A stretch of 64,000 nt of DNA from Halocynthiibacter sp. SDUM655004 (lineage in GTDB: Bacteria; Pseudomonadota; Alphaproteobacteria; Rhodobacterales; Rhodobacteraceae). A model generated the notes under the pieces. That model did not search any database, had not been told where the DNA came from, and saw only the letters and a list, made by a program, of their open reading frames with translations. Position 1 is the first letter of the stretch. Every line of letters starts with the position of its first letter. A program made the position numbers and the translations under genes. Shown here piece by piece: positions 29,201 through 37,649 of the stretch. The stretch is taken from positions 89,762-153,761 of the forward strand of contig NZ_JAPDUG010000004.1 in the NCBI RefSeq assembly GCF_026015885.1. Reading direction: 5' to 3'.

Positions 29201-29922
29201 GAATCTGCAAACAGCCGTTCAAGTTCGGCGAAACCCTCTGAGAGCATATCGGAATTTTCCCCACGAAGAACGATATTGGCGCCGTAAAGCCCATTCTCCT
29301 GAAACGGGTAAGAGCCAATTGAAAGCTCCGGAAACCGAGCGGCGAATTTGCCCAAGGGGCCGGCGATATCGCCCTCGCCCCGCTCAATACGCAAGGATTT
29401 ACTATGCAGCGGCGCGCCAGCCGAAAGTTGCGGCAATACCGCCTCGACCATTGCTTGAAAGACGCTCGGCACCCCGGCCATCACATGGGTATTCTGAACG
29501 GTAAATCCCGGCGCGACAGAGACCGGATTGTCGATCAAAGTAGCGTGTTCTGGTATGCGCGCCATGCGTTGCCGCGCAGCGTTAAACTCTTTGTTGGTGC
29601 GCTCGTAATGCGCCGCAAGAAGAGCGTAGGCATCCTCGCGAATGTCGATGCTTTGGCCGAATGCTTCCGCTATACAGTCAGCAGTAATATCATCATGGGT
29701 CGGGCCGATGCCGCCTGATGTAAACAGGTGATCATAGCTTTGGGAGAGGGATTTAACGGCGGAAACGATGCTGCTTCTGTCGTCGCTCACAATCCGAACT
29801 TCACGCAGATTGATGCCATGTTTGGTAAGCGCACCAGCCAGAAAGTGCATATTGGCGTCTCGTGTGCGTCCAGATAGGATTTCGTCGCCAATTACCAGCA
29901 TCGCAGCGGTCGGGTTTGCCAT
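29197..29922 (-). CDS. CinA-like molybdopterin-binding domain protein
   Basis: A 241-residue protein consisting of one MoCF-biosynthesis fold (MLVIGDEILSGRTRDANMHF; TSGGIGPTHDDITADCIAEAFG). It matches the N-terminal half of CinA, without the C-terminal nicotinamide-mononucleotide deamidase domain. CinA N-domains have ADP-ribose pyrophosphatase activity, so a nucleotide-repair role is possible. The start is ATG 29922, after AAGGAG; the frame continues into the divergent sfsA gene without support. It heads the four-gene operon ending in the OmpA-like gene. Confidence 0.85.
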   Translation of the reverse strand: MANPTAAMLVIGDEILSGRTRDANMHFLAGALTKHGINLREVRIVSDDRSSIVSAVKSLSQSYDHLFTSGGIGPTHDDITADCIAEAFGQSIDIREDAYALLAAHYERTNKEFNAARQRMARIPEHATLIDNPVSVAPGFTVQNTHVMAGVPSVFQAMVEAVLPQLSAGAPLHSKSLRIERGEGDIAGPLGKFAARFPELSIGSYPFQENGLYGANIVLRGENSDMLSEGFAELERLFADS

Positions 29923-29967
29923 CTTCTGCTCCTTGATCGAGATACGTGCATTGTATAGGTCTGCGCT

Positions 29968-30666
29968 ATGAAATTTGACAGCCCCCTTGTACCTGCAACG
30001 CTCATCCGACGATATAAACGATTTCTCGCAGATATCCGACTTGAAGACGGCCAAGAGGTTGTGGCGCATTGCCCAAACCCAGGCTCGATGATAGGGCTTG
30101 CCCAAGAGGGCGCGCGCATCTGGGTCGAACCAAATGAAGATCCGAAAAAGAAGCTTAAATTCGGCTGGCGTTTGGTGGAGCACGGGCCGGATCATTTTAC
30201 AGGAATCGATACCGGTCGCGCCAATCGCATTGTTGCCGAAGCCCTCGACGACAAGAAAATTGAGGCGCTGTCACATTATGAAACGGTTAAACCTGAAGTT
30301 AAGTACGGCGAGGGATCGCGCGTTGATTTCCTACTCTCAACACAAGAGCAACGTTGTTATTTAGAGGTCAAGTCGGCCACCCTGTGCCGTGAGCCAGGTT
30401 TCGTTGAATTTCCCGATAGTGTGACGGCGCGCGGGGCGAAGCACCTTGCCGAATTACGCAGTATGGTCGAGAACGGAGATCGGGCGGTCATGCTATTTCT
30501 TGTTCAAGACACCTTGGCGAAAAGCGTAAATGTCGCGCGTGATATTGATCCGACCTATGCAAACGCCTTCGAACACGCTCGTGCGCGTGGCGTTGAAATG
30601 ATGGCCTATCGTGCCAATATCACACCGGATTGTATTACGCTTGGGCACGAGTTGCCCGTAGGATAA
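29968..30666 (+). CDS. sfsA: SfsA family DNA/RNA nuclease-like protein
   Basis: A 232-residue SfsA homologue. The name comes from sugar-fermentation stimulation in E. coli; the fold contains a nuclease-like core. Conserved stretches are AHCPNPGSMIGLAQEGARIW, GSRVDFLLSTQEQRCYLEVKS (nuclease-type Asp and Glu-x-Lys) and FPDSVTARGAKHLAEL. It diverges from the CinA-like operon over 45 bases and lies upstream of map. Confidence 0.92.
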   Translation: MKFDSPLVPATLIRRYKRFLADIRLEDGQEVVAHCPNPGSMIGLAQEGARIWVEPNEDPKKKLKFGWRLVEHGPDHFTGIDTGRANRIVAEALDDKKIEALSHYETVKPEVKYGEGSRVDFLLSTQEQRCYLEVKSATLCREPGFVEFPDSVTARGAKHLAELRSMVENGDRAVMLFLVQDTLAKSVNVARDIDPTYANAFEHARARGVEMMAYRANITPDCITLGHELPVG

Positions 30667-30743
30667 AGAATTGCGGGTCATACCTCTGGCCCTTTTTGTG
30701 CGCCTCGCTTATTTAGAGGCAGAATTATGAACGGAGAACCGGT

Positions 30744-31556
30744 TTGGACGAGACACGCGGTCGCCTGACAAAAGATGGAATTCGGATTTACGAGGACGCA
30801 GATTTTGCGGGCATGCATAAGGCTGGCCGGTTGGCTGCGGAAATCCTCGATGAGATCGCCGAACATGTCGTTCCGGGCGTTACAACAGGTGCGCTTGATG
30901 AGCTGATCACTGATCGCATTGATCAGGCAGAAGCGAAATCCGCCACCATTGGGTACAAGGGCTATAAGCACGCAAGTTGTATCTCGGTGAACCATGTTGT
31001 GTGCCACGGCATCCCTGGCGAGAAGGTCATCAAAGATGGCGATATTCTCAACATTGATGTCACGGTTATCGTTGATGGGTGGTTCGGCGATACAAGCCGG
31101 ATGTATGTCGCGGGCAAAAGGTCCAAGAAAGCCGAGCGCCTGATTCAGGTCACGCATGATGCGTTGATGGCTGGAATCGACGCTGTGAAGCCGGGTAATA
31201 CATTTGGCGATATCGGCGCAGCAATCCAGCGGTATGCCGAAGGGCATCGAATGTCGGTTGTCCGCGACTTTTGTGGGCATGGCCTCGGGCGCGTTTTCCA
31301 CGCGCCGCCCAACGTTTTGCACTACGGCAAGCCAGGAACGGGCGCGGTTCTCGAGGAAGGCATGTTCTTTACAATCGAGCCGATGATCAATCTCGGAAGA
31401 CCGGAAACCAAAGTTCTTGCGGATGACTGGACAGCCGTAACACGCGATAAATCTCTCTCTGCCCAGTTCGAACACTCGGTTGGCGTTACTTCTGACGGCG
31501 TGGAGATTTTCACGCTTTCTCCCAGTGGTCGTTTCCATCCAACTTGGGCTGAGTAG
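30744..31556 (+). CDS. map: Methionine aminopeptidase, type I
   Basis: A 270-residue enzyme that removes the initiator methionine from nascent proteins. Metal ligands include Asp105 and Asp116 (NIDVTVIVDGWFGD), then His in GHGLGR and Glu in FTIEPM. No ATG fits the frame at the N-terminus. TTG 30744, eight bases after GGAG, gives the usual start (DETRGRLTKDGIRIYE). A short GCCTC/GAGGC hairpin lies just before it and may separate it from sfsA. Confidence 0.94.
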   Translation: MDETRGRLTKDGIRIYEDADFAGMHKAGRLAAEILDEIAEHVVPGVTTGALDELITDRIDQAEAKSATIGYKGYKHASCISVNHVVCHGIPGEKVIKDGDILNIDVTVIVDGWFGDTSRMYVAGKRSKKAERLIQVTHDALMAGIDAVKPGNTFGDIGAAIQRYAEGHRMSVVRDFCGHGLGRVFHAPPNVLHYGKPGTGAVLEEGMFFTIEPMINLGRPETKVLADDWTAVTRDKSLSAQFEHSVGVTSDGVEIFTLSPSGRFHPTWAE

Positions 31557-31675
31557 TCGACACTGTAGCACTTAATTTTTGACCATTTGTTCCAGTTGCG
31601 AATGATTTGCAATTGGTGGTCTTGGTGTTAAACACGGGTTGCTTTTACATCCAAGTTAGAAAAGGACGCCGCGCG

Positions 31676-32728
31676 ATGATAAGAATATTGAAGTCGGCCA
31701 CCTTCGCCTTTGCGGTTTCTGCCCTGTCGCTTTCAAGCGCCGCAGCGCAGGAAGTTACTCTGCGTTTTCAGCACTTTGTGTCACCAAAGTCAGCAAATCC
31801 AACCTATTTCATGCAGCCATGGGCGGACAAAATCGAGCGCGATTCCGGCGGTCGGATCAAAGTCGAGCTTTACCCGTTCATGCAACTCGGTGGCAAAGCA
31901 CCGAGTCAGTACGATCTGATTAAAGACGGCGTGGTTGATGGTGGTTGGGTTATTCCTGGTTATCAGCCGGGGCGTTTTCCAGAAGCTGAAGCCATGGAGA
32001 TGCCCTTCATGGTCCCTAAAAACGGTGAAGAGGCGAGTAAAGCCGCTTGGATTTTCACTCAAAAGCACCTGATGGATGATTTTGCGGATGTCCATTTGAT
32101 TACCGCACATATGCACGGCCCAGGCATCGTGCATAAAAAAGGCGCGCCGATTTCAACGATCGAAGATTTTTCGGGTGTTAAGCTTCGTGGCCCATCGCGC
32201 GCAGCTACTCTCTTGTTGAAAAAGCTCGGCGCTGAACCGATTGGCATGGCGGTCCCCGCTTTTCCGGAAGCCCTGTCTAAAGGTGTGGTCGATGGTGGCG
32301 TAATCACTTGGGAAATGTCGCCTTCTCTTAAGCTTGACGAACTCACAGACAGCCACACAGATGTTTATGGTTCGAAGTCACTTTATAATCTCTATTTCAT
32401 CTGGGCGATGAACAAAGATGTTTACGCTGGGCTTCCTGATGACTTGAAAGCCGTTATTGATGCGAACTCCGGTTTCGCCGCCGCTGCTCTTGCAGGGCGC
32501 GCGCACGACACGGGCGATCTTGAAGGGCGCGAACTGATGGCAGAAGCTGGCAACGACATCGCGCAGTTAAGTGAAGACGAAACCAACAAGATTAAGGCGC
32601 TGGGCGACGAAGTGATCAATGAGTGGATCGAAGAAGTCACAGGCAAGGGACTGGATGGCGCGGCATTGATTTCAGATGCGCGGGCTGCGGTTCAAGTGAC
32701 CGAGGGAACAGCTGCACCCATTAAGTAG
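31676..32728 (+). CDS. TRAP transporter solute-binding protein, DctP type
   Basis: A 350-residue periplasmic receptor of a TRAP transporter. The signal peptide ends after residue 24 (SSAAA, then QE). The mature protein shows the DctP fold with FSGVKLRGPSRAATLLLKKL around the conserved substrate-carboxylate arginine. Dicarboxylates or other organic acids are typical ligands. The start is ATG 31676, after AAAGGA. The membrane subunits DctQ/DctM are not adjacent, so it may serve a system encoded elsewhere. A bidirectional hairpin follows. Confidence 0.9.
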   Translation: MIRILKSATFAFAVSALSLSSAAAQEVTLRFQHFVSPKSANPTYFMQPWADKIERDSGGRIKVELYPFMQLGGKAPSQYDLIKDGVVDGGWVIPGYQPGRFPEAEAMEMPFMVPKNGEEASKAAWIFTQKHLMDDFADVHLITAHMHGPGIVHKKGAPISTIEDFSGVKLRGPSRAATLLLKKLGAEPIGMAVPAFPEALSKGVVDGGVITWEMSPSLKLDELTDSHTDVYGSKSLYNLYFIWAMNKDVYAGLPDDLKAVIDANSGFAAAALAGRAHDTGDLEGRELMAEAGNDIAQLSEDETNKIKALGDEVINEWIEEVTGKGLDGAALISDARAAVQVTEGTAAPIK

Positions 32729-32737
32729 CCTATGTAC

Positions 32738-32763
32738 ATCGGGCCGATCTTTCTCGGCCCGAT
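32738..32763. terminator. Bidirectional terminator hairpin between dctP and rsmD
   Basis: A perfect 10-bp stem, ATCGGGCCGA/TCGGCCCGAT, with a six-base loop lies between convergent genes. T-richness is weak on both sides. Confidence 0.6.
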
Positions 32764-32770
32764 TGCGCAG

Positions 32771-33331
32771 CTAGCCTCCGTAGCGAAGGAACGTGATGTG
32801 CGTTCCTCCGTATTTCCGCGTGTCGATCCGCTGAAACCCGTTTGGCGCAAGCACAGGTTTGCTTTCTTCCCAAACGATGAGCGCATCTTCTGCAAGCCAT
32901 CCTTTAGCGGCGGCGGAGACAAGGGCCGCGCCACCCAAGTCTTGGCCATAGGGCGGATCAAGAAAAACAAGCGAACAGGGCTCTTGAGCTTCGGGAAGGG
33001 AACTCGCCTCACACTTAAGCACACGCGTTTGATCCTGCCGTCGGGCCAGACGAATATTTTCGCGAAGGAGTTTCTGAGAGACCCGACCATTGTCGACAAA
33101 ACTGGCGAAGCGTGCGCCACGACTTAGCGCTTCGAGCCCCAGAGCACCGGTGCCTGCAAAAAGGTCCAAGACGTTTGCATTTTCAATCGGACGCTCGAAA
33201 GCACCACCATTAAGCACGTTAAACAGACTTTCCCTTACTCGATCCGAGGTTGGGCGCAGCCGAGCTTCAATGTCGCCACCGCCGACATCGACAAGTTTTA
33301 GGCCTCTATTTGCCCCCGCAATGATCCTCAT
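32771..33331 (-). CDS. rsmD: 16S rRNA (guanine(966)-N2)-methyltransferase RsmD
   Basis: A 186-residue SAM-dependent methyltransferase acting on 16S rRNA during 30S assembly. It starts MRIIAGANRGL, and has the SAM site VLDLFAGTGALGLEALSRGA and the catalytic motif LDPPYG. Length is normal. Its start overlaps the stop of the upstream flavoprotein gene by four bases, so the two are co-translated, although no functional link is evident. Confidence 0.94.
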   Translation of the reverse strand: MRIIAGANRGLKLVDVGGGDIEARLRPTSDRVRESLFNVLNGGAFERPIENANVLDLFAGTGALGLEALSRGARFASFVDNGRVSQKLLRENIRLARRQDQTRVLKCEASSLPEAQEPCSLVFLDPPYGQDLGGAALVSAAAKGWLAEDALIVWEESKPVLAPNGFQRIDTRKYGGTHITFLRYGG

Positions 33332-34536
33332 TTCAGCAATGCCTTTAGATTGCTGTCCGGGTTTTGAATGGTTTCAACGGGCGCTGACTTTCCAGCTTCG
33401 ATGAGGCGTTTGCCGATCATATAGGCTCTAGGTTCGTTCATCGCATCGACAGCAAGGAGCTTGTTTCCACAAAAATACCAGTGGCTTACGGCGTTTGGAG
33501 TACTGCCTGGGCGCACGACCACTTGATCATATCCAACATTGAGGCCCGCGATTTGCAGCTTAATGTCGTATTGATCGCTCCAAAACCAGACTTTTGGAAC
33601 ATACTGCTCGTTTTTGCCCAGCATATTCCGAGCAACGGTCTCGGCTTGGTCAATTGCGTTCGGCACACTCTCAAGGCGAATACGTCCGCCCAAATGAGGA
33701 AATGATGCGCAGTCTCCGGCGGCCCAAATCATCGGGTCACTCGTTTGTCCGAAACTGTCGGTTCTAATACCGTTCTCAATCTCGAGCCCCGCTAATGCGG
33801 CGATTGCCGTATTCGGCTCAATTCCGATACCGACAATGACGAAATCGAATTCTTGGCGTGTTCCATCGCTGAATTCCGCGCCTGATACGACATCGTCGCC
33901 AAGTAATGCTTTTAGCCCAAGGCCCTCTCGTATTTCGACGCCGTGATCGGTGTGAAGCGCGCGAAAATAATCGGCTGTTTCGGGGGCCGCTACGCGCCCA
34001 AGAATGCGATCGGCCATTTCAACGAGCGTAACGTCTACACCTTTTTTGCGCGCCACAGCTGCAGCTTCTAACCCGATGTAGCCACCGCCGACGACCAAGA
34101 GGCGTTTGCCGGGTTGAAAAAATTCTGACATCGCGTCGGCATCTGCGAGGCTGCGTACCGTAAATACGTTCTGAAGGTTCCCTCCGATCGACGGCGGAAG
34201 TTGGCGCGGTGTGGCGCCTGTGGTTATGGCGAGTTTGTCATAGCTTATCGCCTCGTCGCCGACGGTGACGATCTTGGATTGTGGATCAATTGCACTCACG
34301 CTTTCGCCCAACACAAGGCGAATATTCTGATCGTGATAGAAAGACTCGGGTCGCAAGAAAAGGCGCTCTTGGCTCAACTCGCCCAACATGTATCCCTTGG
34401 AGAGCGGTGGCCTTTGATACGGAGGAACAGGCTCTTCACCGATCAAAGTGATCTCGCCTTCAAATCCGGAATTTCGCAATTCGGCTACCAATGATGCGCC
34501 AGCTTGTCCTGCTCCGATCACAACAAAATGCGCCAT
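33328..34536 (-). CDS. FAD-dependent ferredoxin/rubredoxin reductase-like oxidoreductase
   Basis: A 402-residue flavoprotein of the class that reduces ferredoxin for Rieske oxygenases or P450s (AIF/BphA4-like). The FAD motif is VVIGAGQAGASLVAEL near the N-terminus, and the NAD motif is VVGGGYIGLEAAAVARKKG. WAAGDCASFP is the second FAD contact, and a C-terminal dimer domain carries VWFWSDQYDIKLQIAG. No oxygenase or ferredoxin gene is adjacent. It is coupled to rsmD downstream and diverges from the peroxiredoxin gene. Confidence 0.9.
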   Translation of the reverse strand: MAHFVVIGAGQAGASLVAELRNSGFEGEITLIGEEPVPPYQRPPLSKGYMLGELSQERLFLRPESFYHDQNIRLVLGESVSAIDPQSKIVTVGDEAISYDKLAITTGATPRQLPPSIGGNLQNVFTVRSLADADAMSEFFQPGKRLLVVGGGYIGLEAAAVARKKGVDVTLVEMADRILGRVAAPETADYFRALHTDHGVEIREGLGLKALLGDDVVSGAEFSDGTRQEFDFVIVGIGIEPNTAIAALAGLEIENGIRTDSFGQTSDPMIWAAGDCASFPHLGGRIRLESVPNAIDQAETVARNMLGKNEQYVPKVWFWSDQYDIKLQIAGLNVGYDQVVVRPGSTPNAVSHWYFCGNKLLAVDAMNEPRAYMIGKRLIEAGKSAPVETIQNPDSNLKALLK

Positions 34537-34618
34537 TGTTCATACCCTTTTGCATTGAAATTCAAGCTGCAGAGTATAGGTGGGAACTGTGAGTTGCAAA
34601 TACAGTTGGAGACGCGAA

Positions 34619-35104
34619 ATGAAACTCGAAGTCGGGACAAAAATCCCAGTAGAAACATTCCCAATTTTGAAGGACGGAGCACCAGACTCAGTCGATCTAA
34701 AAGACAAATTGCAAGGACGTAAGGTTGTTATTTTCGGCCTTCCTGGTGCGTTCACAGGCACATGCTCCACCAAACATTTGCCAAGCTTTATTGAGGCCAA
34801 AGACGATTTCGCGGCCAAAGGTGTGGATGAAATCATTTGCGTCGCGGTCAATGACGTATTCGTAATGGATGTTTGGGCAGAGCAAACGAGCGCTAAGGAC
34901 GCTGGGATCACGATGTTGCCAGACCCCGAAAGCAAATTCACAAGCGCAATCGGTATGGATTTTGACGTACCAGAGCTTGGATTTGTTAAGCGTTCAAACC
35001 GCTACGCAATGCTTGTAGAAGATGGTGTTGTAACTGCGTTGCAGGTTGACGAAGCTGGCCAATGTGACCTGTCGACAGGCAACAGTTTCCTAGCGGCGAT
35101 TTAA
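34619..35104 (+). CDS. Peroxiredoxin, Prx5 type
   Basis: A 161-residue thiol peroxidase that reduces peroxides. The peroxidatic cysteine lies in PGAFTGTCSTKHLPSF (P-x3-T-x2-C kept). A second cysteine near the C-terminus (GQCDLSTG) could resolve the disulfide. The start is ATG 34619, after a GGAG site; 13 upstream codons in frame are not protein-like. It stands alone, divergent from the flavoprotein, and its end overlaps the convergent FemAB-like gene by four bases. Confidence 0.92.
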   Translation: MKLEVGTKIPVETFPILKDGAPDSVDLKDKLQGRKVVIFGLPGAFTGTCSTKHLPSFIEAKDDFAAKGVDEIICVAVNDVFVMDVWAEQTSAKDAGITMLPDPESKFTSAIGMDFDVPELGFVKRSNRYAMLVEDGVVTALQVDEAGQCDLSTGNSFLAAI

Positions 35105-36279
35105 TCGGCCTCGCCTGAATTTTTGAATGGGCCATAGGCGGTGAGGATTTCGATCTCTTCGCCTATGGCTTGTGCTTCTGCATCAAGAAACTTTGCAACA
35201 GCATCTCTGAATCCCGTATCTGCGATATAGTGAAGCGAGTGCGTTTCAACGGGGAGATATCCTCGTGCAAGTTTGTGCTCTCCTTGTGCTCCAGCTTCGA
35301 CTGTCGAGAGCTCATGCGCGATAGCATAGTCAACCGCTTGATAGTAACAGAGTTCGAAGTGCAGAGCCGGGTAATGCTCAGTGCAGCCCCAATACCTGCC
35401 GAATAAGGCGTCTGCTCCAATAAAATTTAGAGCCCCTGCAATGGCTTGGCCGTCACGAATGGCAAGGACAAGCAAGATATCATCGCGCATCCTTTCATGA
35501 GCCAGATCGAAGAATGACCGCGTCAGGTAGGGAGTTCCCCACTTCCGCGCGCCTGTGTCTTGGTAAAACCTCCAGAATGCATCCCAATGCTCCGGTTGGA
35601 TTTGGTCACCGGTCAGCTGAACAATCTCGCCACCAAAGCTTTGGGCTTGCTTGCGTTCTTTGCGAATGTTTTTGCGTTTGCGGGAAGAGAGGCCGTTGAG
35701 GAAATCTTCAAAGTTTTGGTAGCTACTGTTCTTCCAATGGAACTGTTGACTTTTACGTTTGAGAAGCCCGATTTTCTCGCCCTCTGTCGCCTCGCCTTCG
35801 GCGCAGAAAGTGATATGCGCGGAAGATATTTTGTTTTCTTGCACAAGCTGTACCAGACCTTGAATGAGTGCCGCGCGCCCAACCTGTTCATGCTCTGGCT
35901 TGGTTAGCAGACGTCGTCCGGTAACGGGTGTGAATGGAACCGCGACCTGAAGCTTAGGATAATATCGGCCTCCGGCGTTTTCGTAAGCATGCGCCCAATT
36001 GAAATCGAAAATGTACTCGCCTTGACTGTGGGATTTGCCATAGACGGGAGCGGCGGCAATCATTTCATCGCCTTTGTGAACGGTCAAATACTGCGCTTGC
36101 CAGCCCGTACCAGGGCCGATTGATCCGCTATCTTCGAGCGCTTTTAGGAAGCGATAGGTGGTGAATGGATCTACGGCTCTCTCACTTTCGCTAGAAGAAG
36201 ATCCAGCGCAACTGTCCCATTCACTTGGGTCGATATTCTCGAAACTTGTGTGAACCCGTATCTCAAACGAAGCGCTCAT
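35101..36279 (-). CDS. DUF482/FemAB-like N-acyltransferase
   Basis: A 392-residue protein of the DUF482 family, annotated peptidogalycan biosynthesis/recognition, with a GNAT/FemAB-type fold. Recognisable stretches are DFNWAHAYENAGGRYYPKLQ, LSSRKRKNIRKERK and FELCYYQAVDYAIAHELSTVEAGAQGEHKLARGY. The family is thought to transfer aminoacyl or acyl groups, but no substrate is proven. It runs in the same direction as the GDPD and RidA genes upstream (45-base gap), so it may end that operon. Confidence 0.85.
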   Translation of the reverse strand: MSASFEIRVHTSFENIDPSEWDSCAGSSSSESERAVDPFTTYRFLKALEDSGSIGPGTGWQAQYLTVHKGDEMIAAAPVYGKSHSQGEYIFDFNWAHAYENAGGRYYPKLQVAVPFTPVTGRRLLTKPEHEQVGRAALIQGLVQLVQENKISSAHITFCAEGEATEGEKIGLLKRKSQQFHWKNSSYQNFEDFLNGLSSRKRKNIRKERKQAQSFGGEIVQLTGDQIQPEHWDAFWRFYQDTGARKWGTPYLTRSFFDLAHERMRDDILLVLAIRDGQAIAGALNFIGADALFGRYWGCTEHYPALHFELCYYQAVDYAIAHELSTVEAGAQGEHKLARGYLPVETHSLHYIADTGFRDAVAKFLDAEAQAIGEEIEILTAYGPFKNSGEAD

Positions 36280-36324
36280 CTTAACCCTTTCTTCCGGCGC
36301 AGCGTCGCATTTTATGCAATAGGG

Positions 36325-37107
36325 TCAAGCGGGAAGATAGCCTTCGAACGTAACATTATCGGCAACGCGACGCGCGCGGATATCGGATTTTGCCGACTTA
36401 ACAGTCCAGCAAAGAACGGGCACTCCGCGTTTTTTGAGAGCCGAAACATGCGGGTTGTCCAGATCTTTTACGGAGTGGCTGATAAAGCTGCATCCCGCTT
36501 TTTCAAACATCTCTATTTCATAGAGTGATCGAAGGTCAGCGGCGCTAATCCCATCCGCATCGGAATCATTCCAAGCATAGGTCGTAAGCCCGCGCGGAAC
36601 ATTTGGGGCGAGTTCTTTCATAGCCAAGATCGAGTGTGGGTTGAACGACATGACGGCCACATGACCAGAGTAGGCTGCAATATCAGGTGCAATGTCCCGC
36701 TCGATTGCGCCGATGTTCTTGCCCATTTTGCCATCCTGATCCTTAATTTCGATGAGAATAGGAACACGACCGTTTACCTGATCGAAGACTTGTTTCAGGC
36801 TGGGGATTTTTTGCGCTTCATTGCCTTTAAGGGATATGCTCGCAAGCCTTTCTAAAGACAAGTCTCTTACGCGCCCGCGCTCCGGGGTTAGTCGGCCAAG
36901 CCGATAGTCGTGGAAAACAACAGCCCTCTCGTCGCCGGTGACTTGAAGGTCGAGCTCAATTCCGTAGCCGCGATCTATTGCAGCCTGAAACGCGGCAAGA
37001 CTGTTCTCGGGTATTCCCGCGCGTTTATCATGAAGCCCGCGGTGCGCTATCGGCCGGTTCAGAAAATCGACCGATAGTTGGGGGACAGTCGGACTATTCG
37101 GGTTCAT
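36325..37107 (-). CDS. Glycerophosphodiester phosphodiesterase family protein
   Basis: A 260-residue TIM-barrel phosphodiesterase. The catalytic histidines and metal ligands are visible: IAHRGLHDKRAGIPENSLAAF at the N-terminus, then IELDLQVTGDERAVVFHDYRLGRLT, and LIEIKDQ. It hydrolyses glycerophosphodiesters to glycerol-3-phosphate and an alcohol. No signal peptide is seen, so it is probably cytosolic. The start overlaps the ridA stop by four bases. Confidence 0.92.
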   Translation of the reverse strand: MNPNSPTVPQLSVDFLNRPIAHRGLHDKRAGIPENSLAAFQAAIDRGYGIELDLQVTGDERAVVFHDYRLGRLTPERGRVRDLSLERLASISLKGNEAQKIPSLKQVFDQVNGRVPILIEIKDQDGKMGKNIGAIERDIAPDIAAYSGHVAVMSFNPHSILAMKELAPNVPRGLTTYAWNDSDADGISAADLRSLYEIEMFEKAGCSFISHSVKDLDNPHVSALKKRGVPVLCWTVKSAKSDIRARRVADNVTFEGYLPA

Positions 37108-37568
37108 TCGACTTCGAATATCCCTTCGATTTCGACAGCAACGCCAAATGGAAGCGATCCAGCCGAAACCGCGGAACGAGAATGGCGACCTGCGTCGCCA
37201 AGTGCTACGACAAGGAAATCCGAAGCGCCATTGATTACCGCTGGTTGTTCACCAAATTCGGGCGTTGAGTTTACAAACCCTGTAAGCTTTACAACGCGCA
37301 CAAGCTTACTCAAATCGCCGCCGCAGGCAGCTTTAACTTGAGCCAGAAGCCCAATCGCGCAAGTTTTGGCCGCTTCTGCGCCCTCTTCAACGGAAAGCTC
37401 TTTGCCAAGTTTTCCGGTAATGAAGCTGCCATCTTTCATTGAGACTTGACCGGATACATAAAGGGTATTGCCGGTTTTCACGAATGGAACGTAGTTTGCC
37501 GCAGGTGCCGGCGCGTCAGGAAGCGTGACGCCAAGTTTCTCCAGATTTGCTTCAAAATTCGTGCTCAT
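37104..37568 (-). CDS. RidA family enamine/imine deaminase
   Basis: A 154-residue member of the YjgF/RidA family, which clears reactive enamine or imine intermediates made by PLP enzymes. The C-terminal part keeps FVNSTPEFGEQPAVINGASDFLV. The usual arginine contact appears as RHSRSAVSAGSLPFGVAVEIEG (family form RxAvgvaeLPxgapVEIe). This is the longer, second RidA subtype (~154 aa). AGGAGAG precedes the start. It heads a unit with GDPD and probably the FemAB-like gene. Confidence 0.9.
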   Translation of the reverse strand: MSTNFEANLEKLGVTLPDAPAPAANYVPFVKTGNTLYVSGQVSMKDGSFITGKLGKELSVEEGAEAAKTCAIGLLAQVKAACGGDLSKLVRVVKLTGFVNSTPEFGEQPAVINGASDFLVVALGDAGRHSRSAVSAGSLPFGVAVEIEGIFEVE

Positions 37569-37649
37569 TCTTCTCTCCTGAATTTGACTCGCGCAACGGT
37601 AGCGAAGATGAGTTTGAGGCGAAAGTGAATTCGGCGGGTGCAGGTAATC

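Noticed and set aside
30678..31571. 297-codon minus-strand frame
   Set aside because: Antisense to map, with no motifs. The plus-strand protein carries the full metallopeptidase site.
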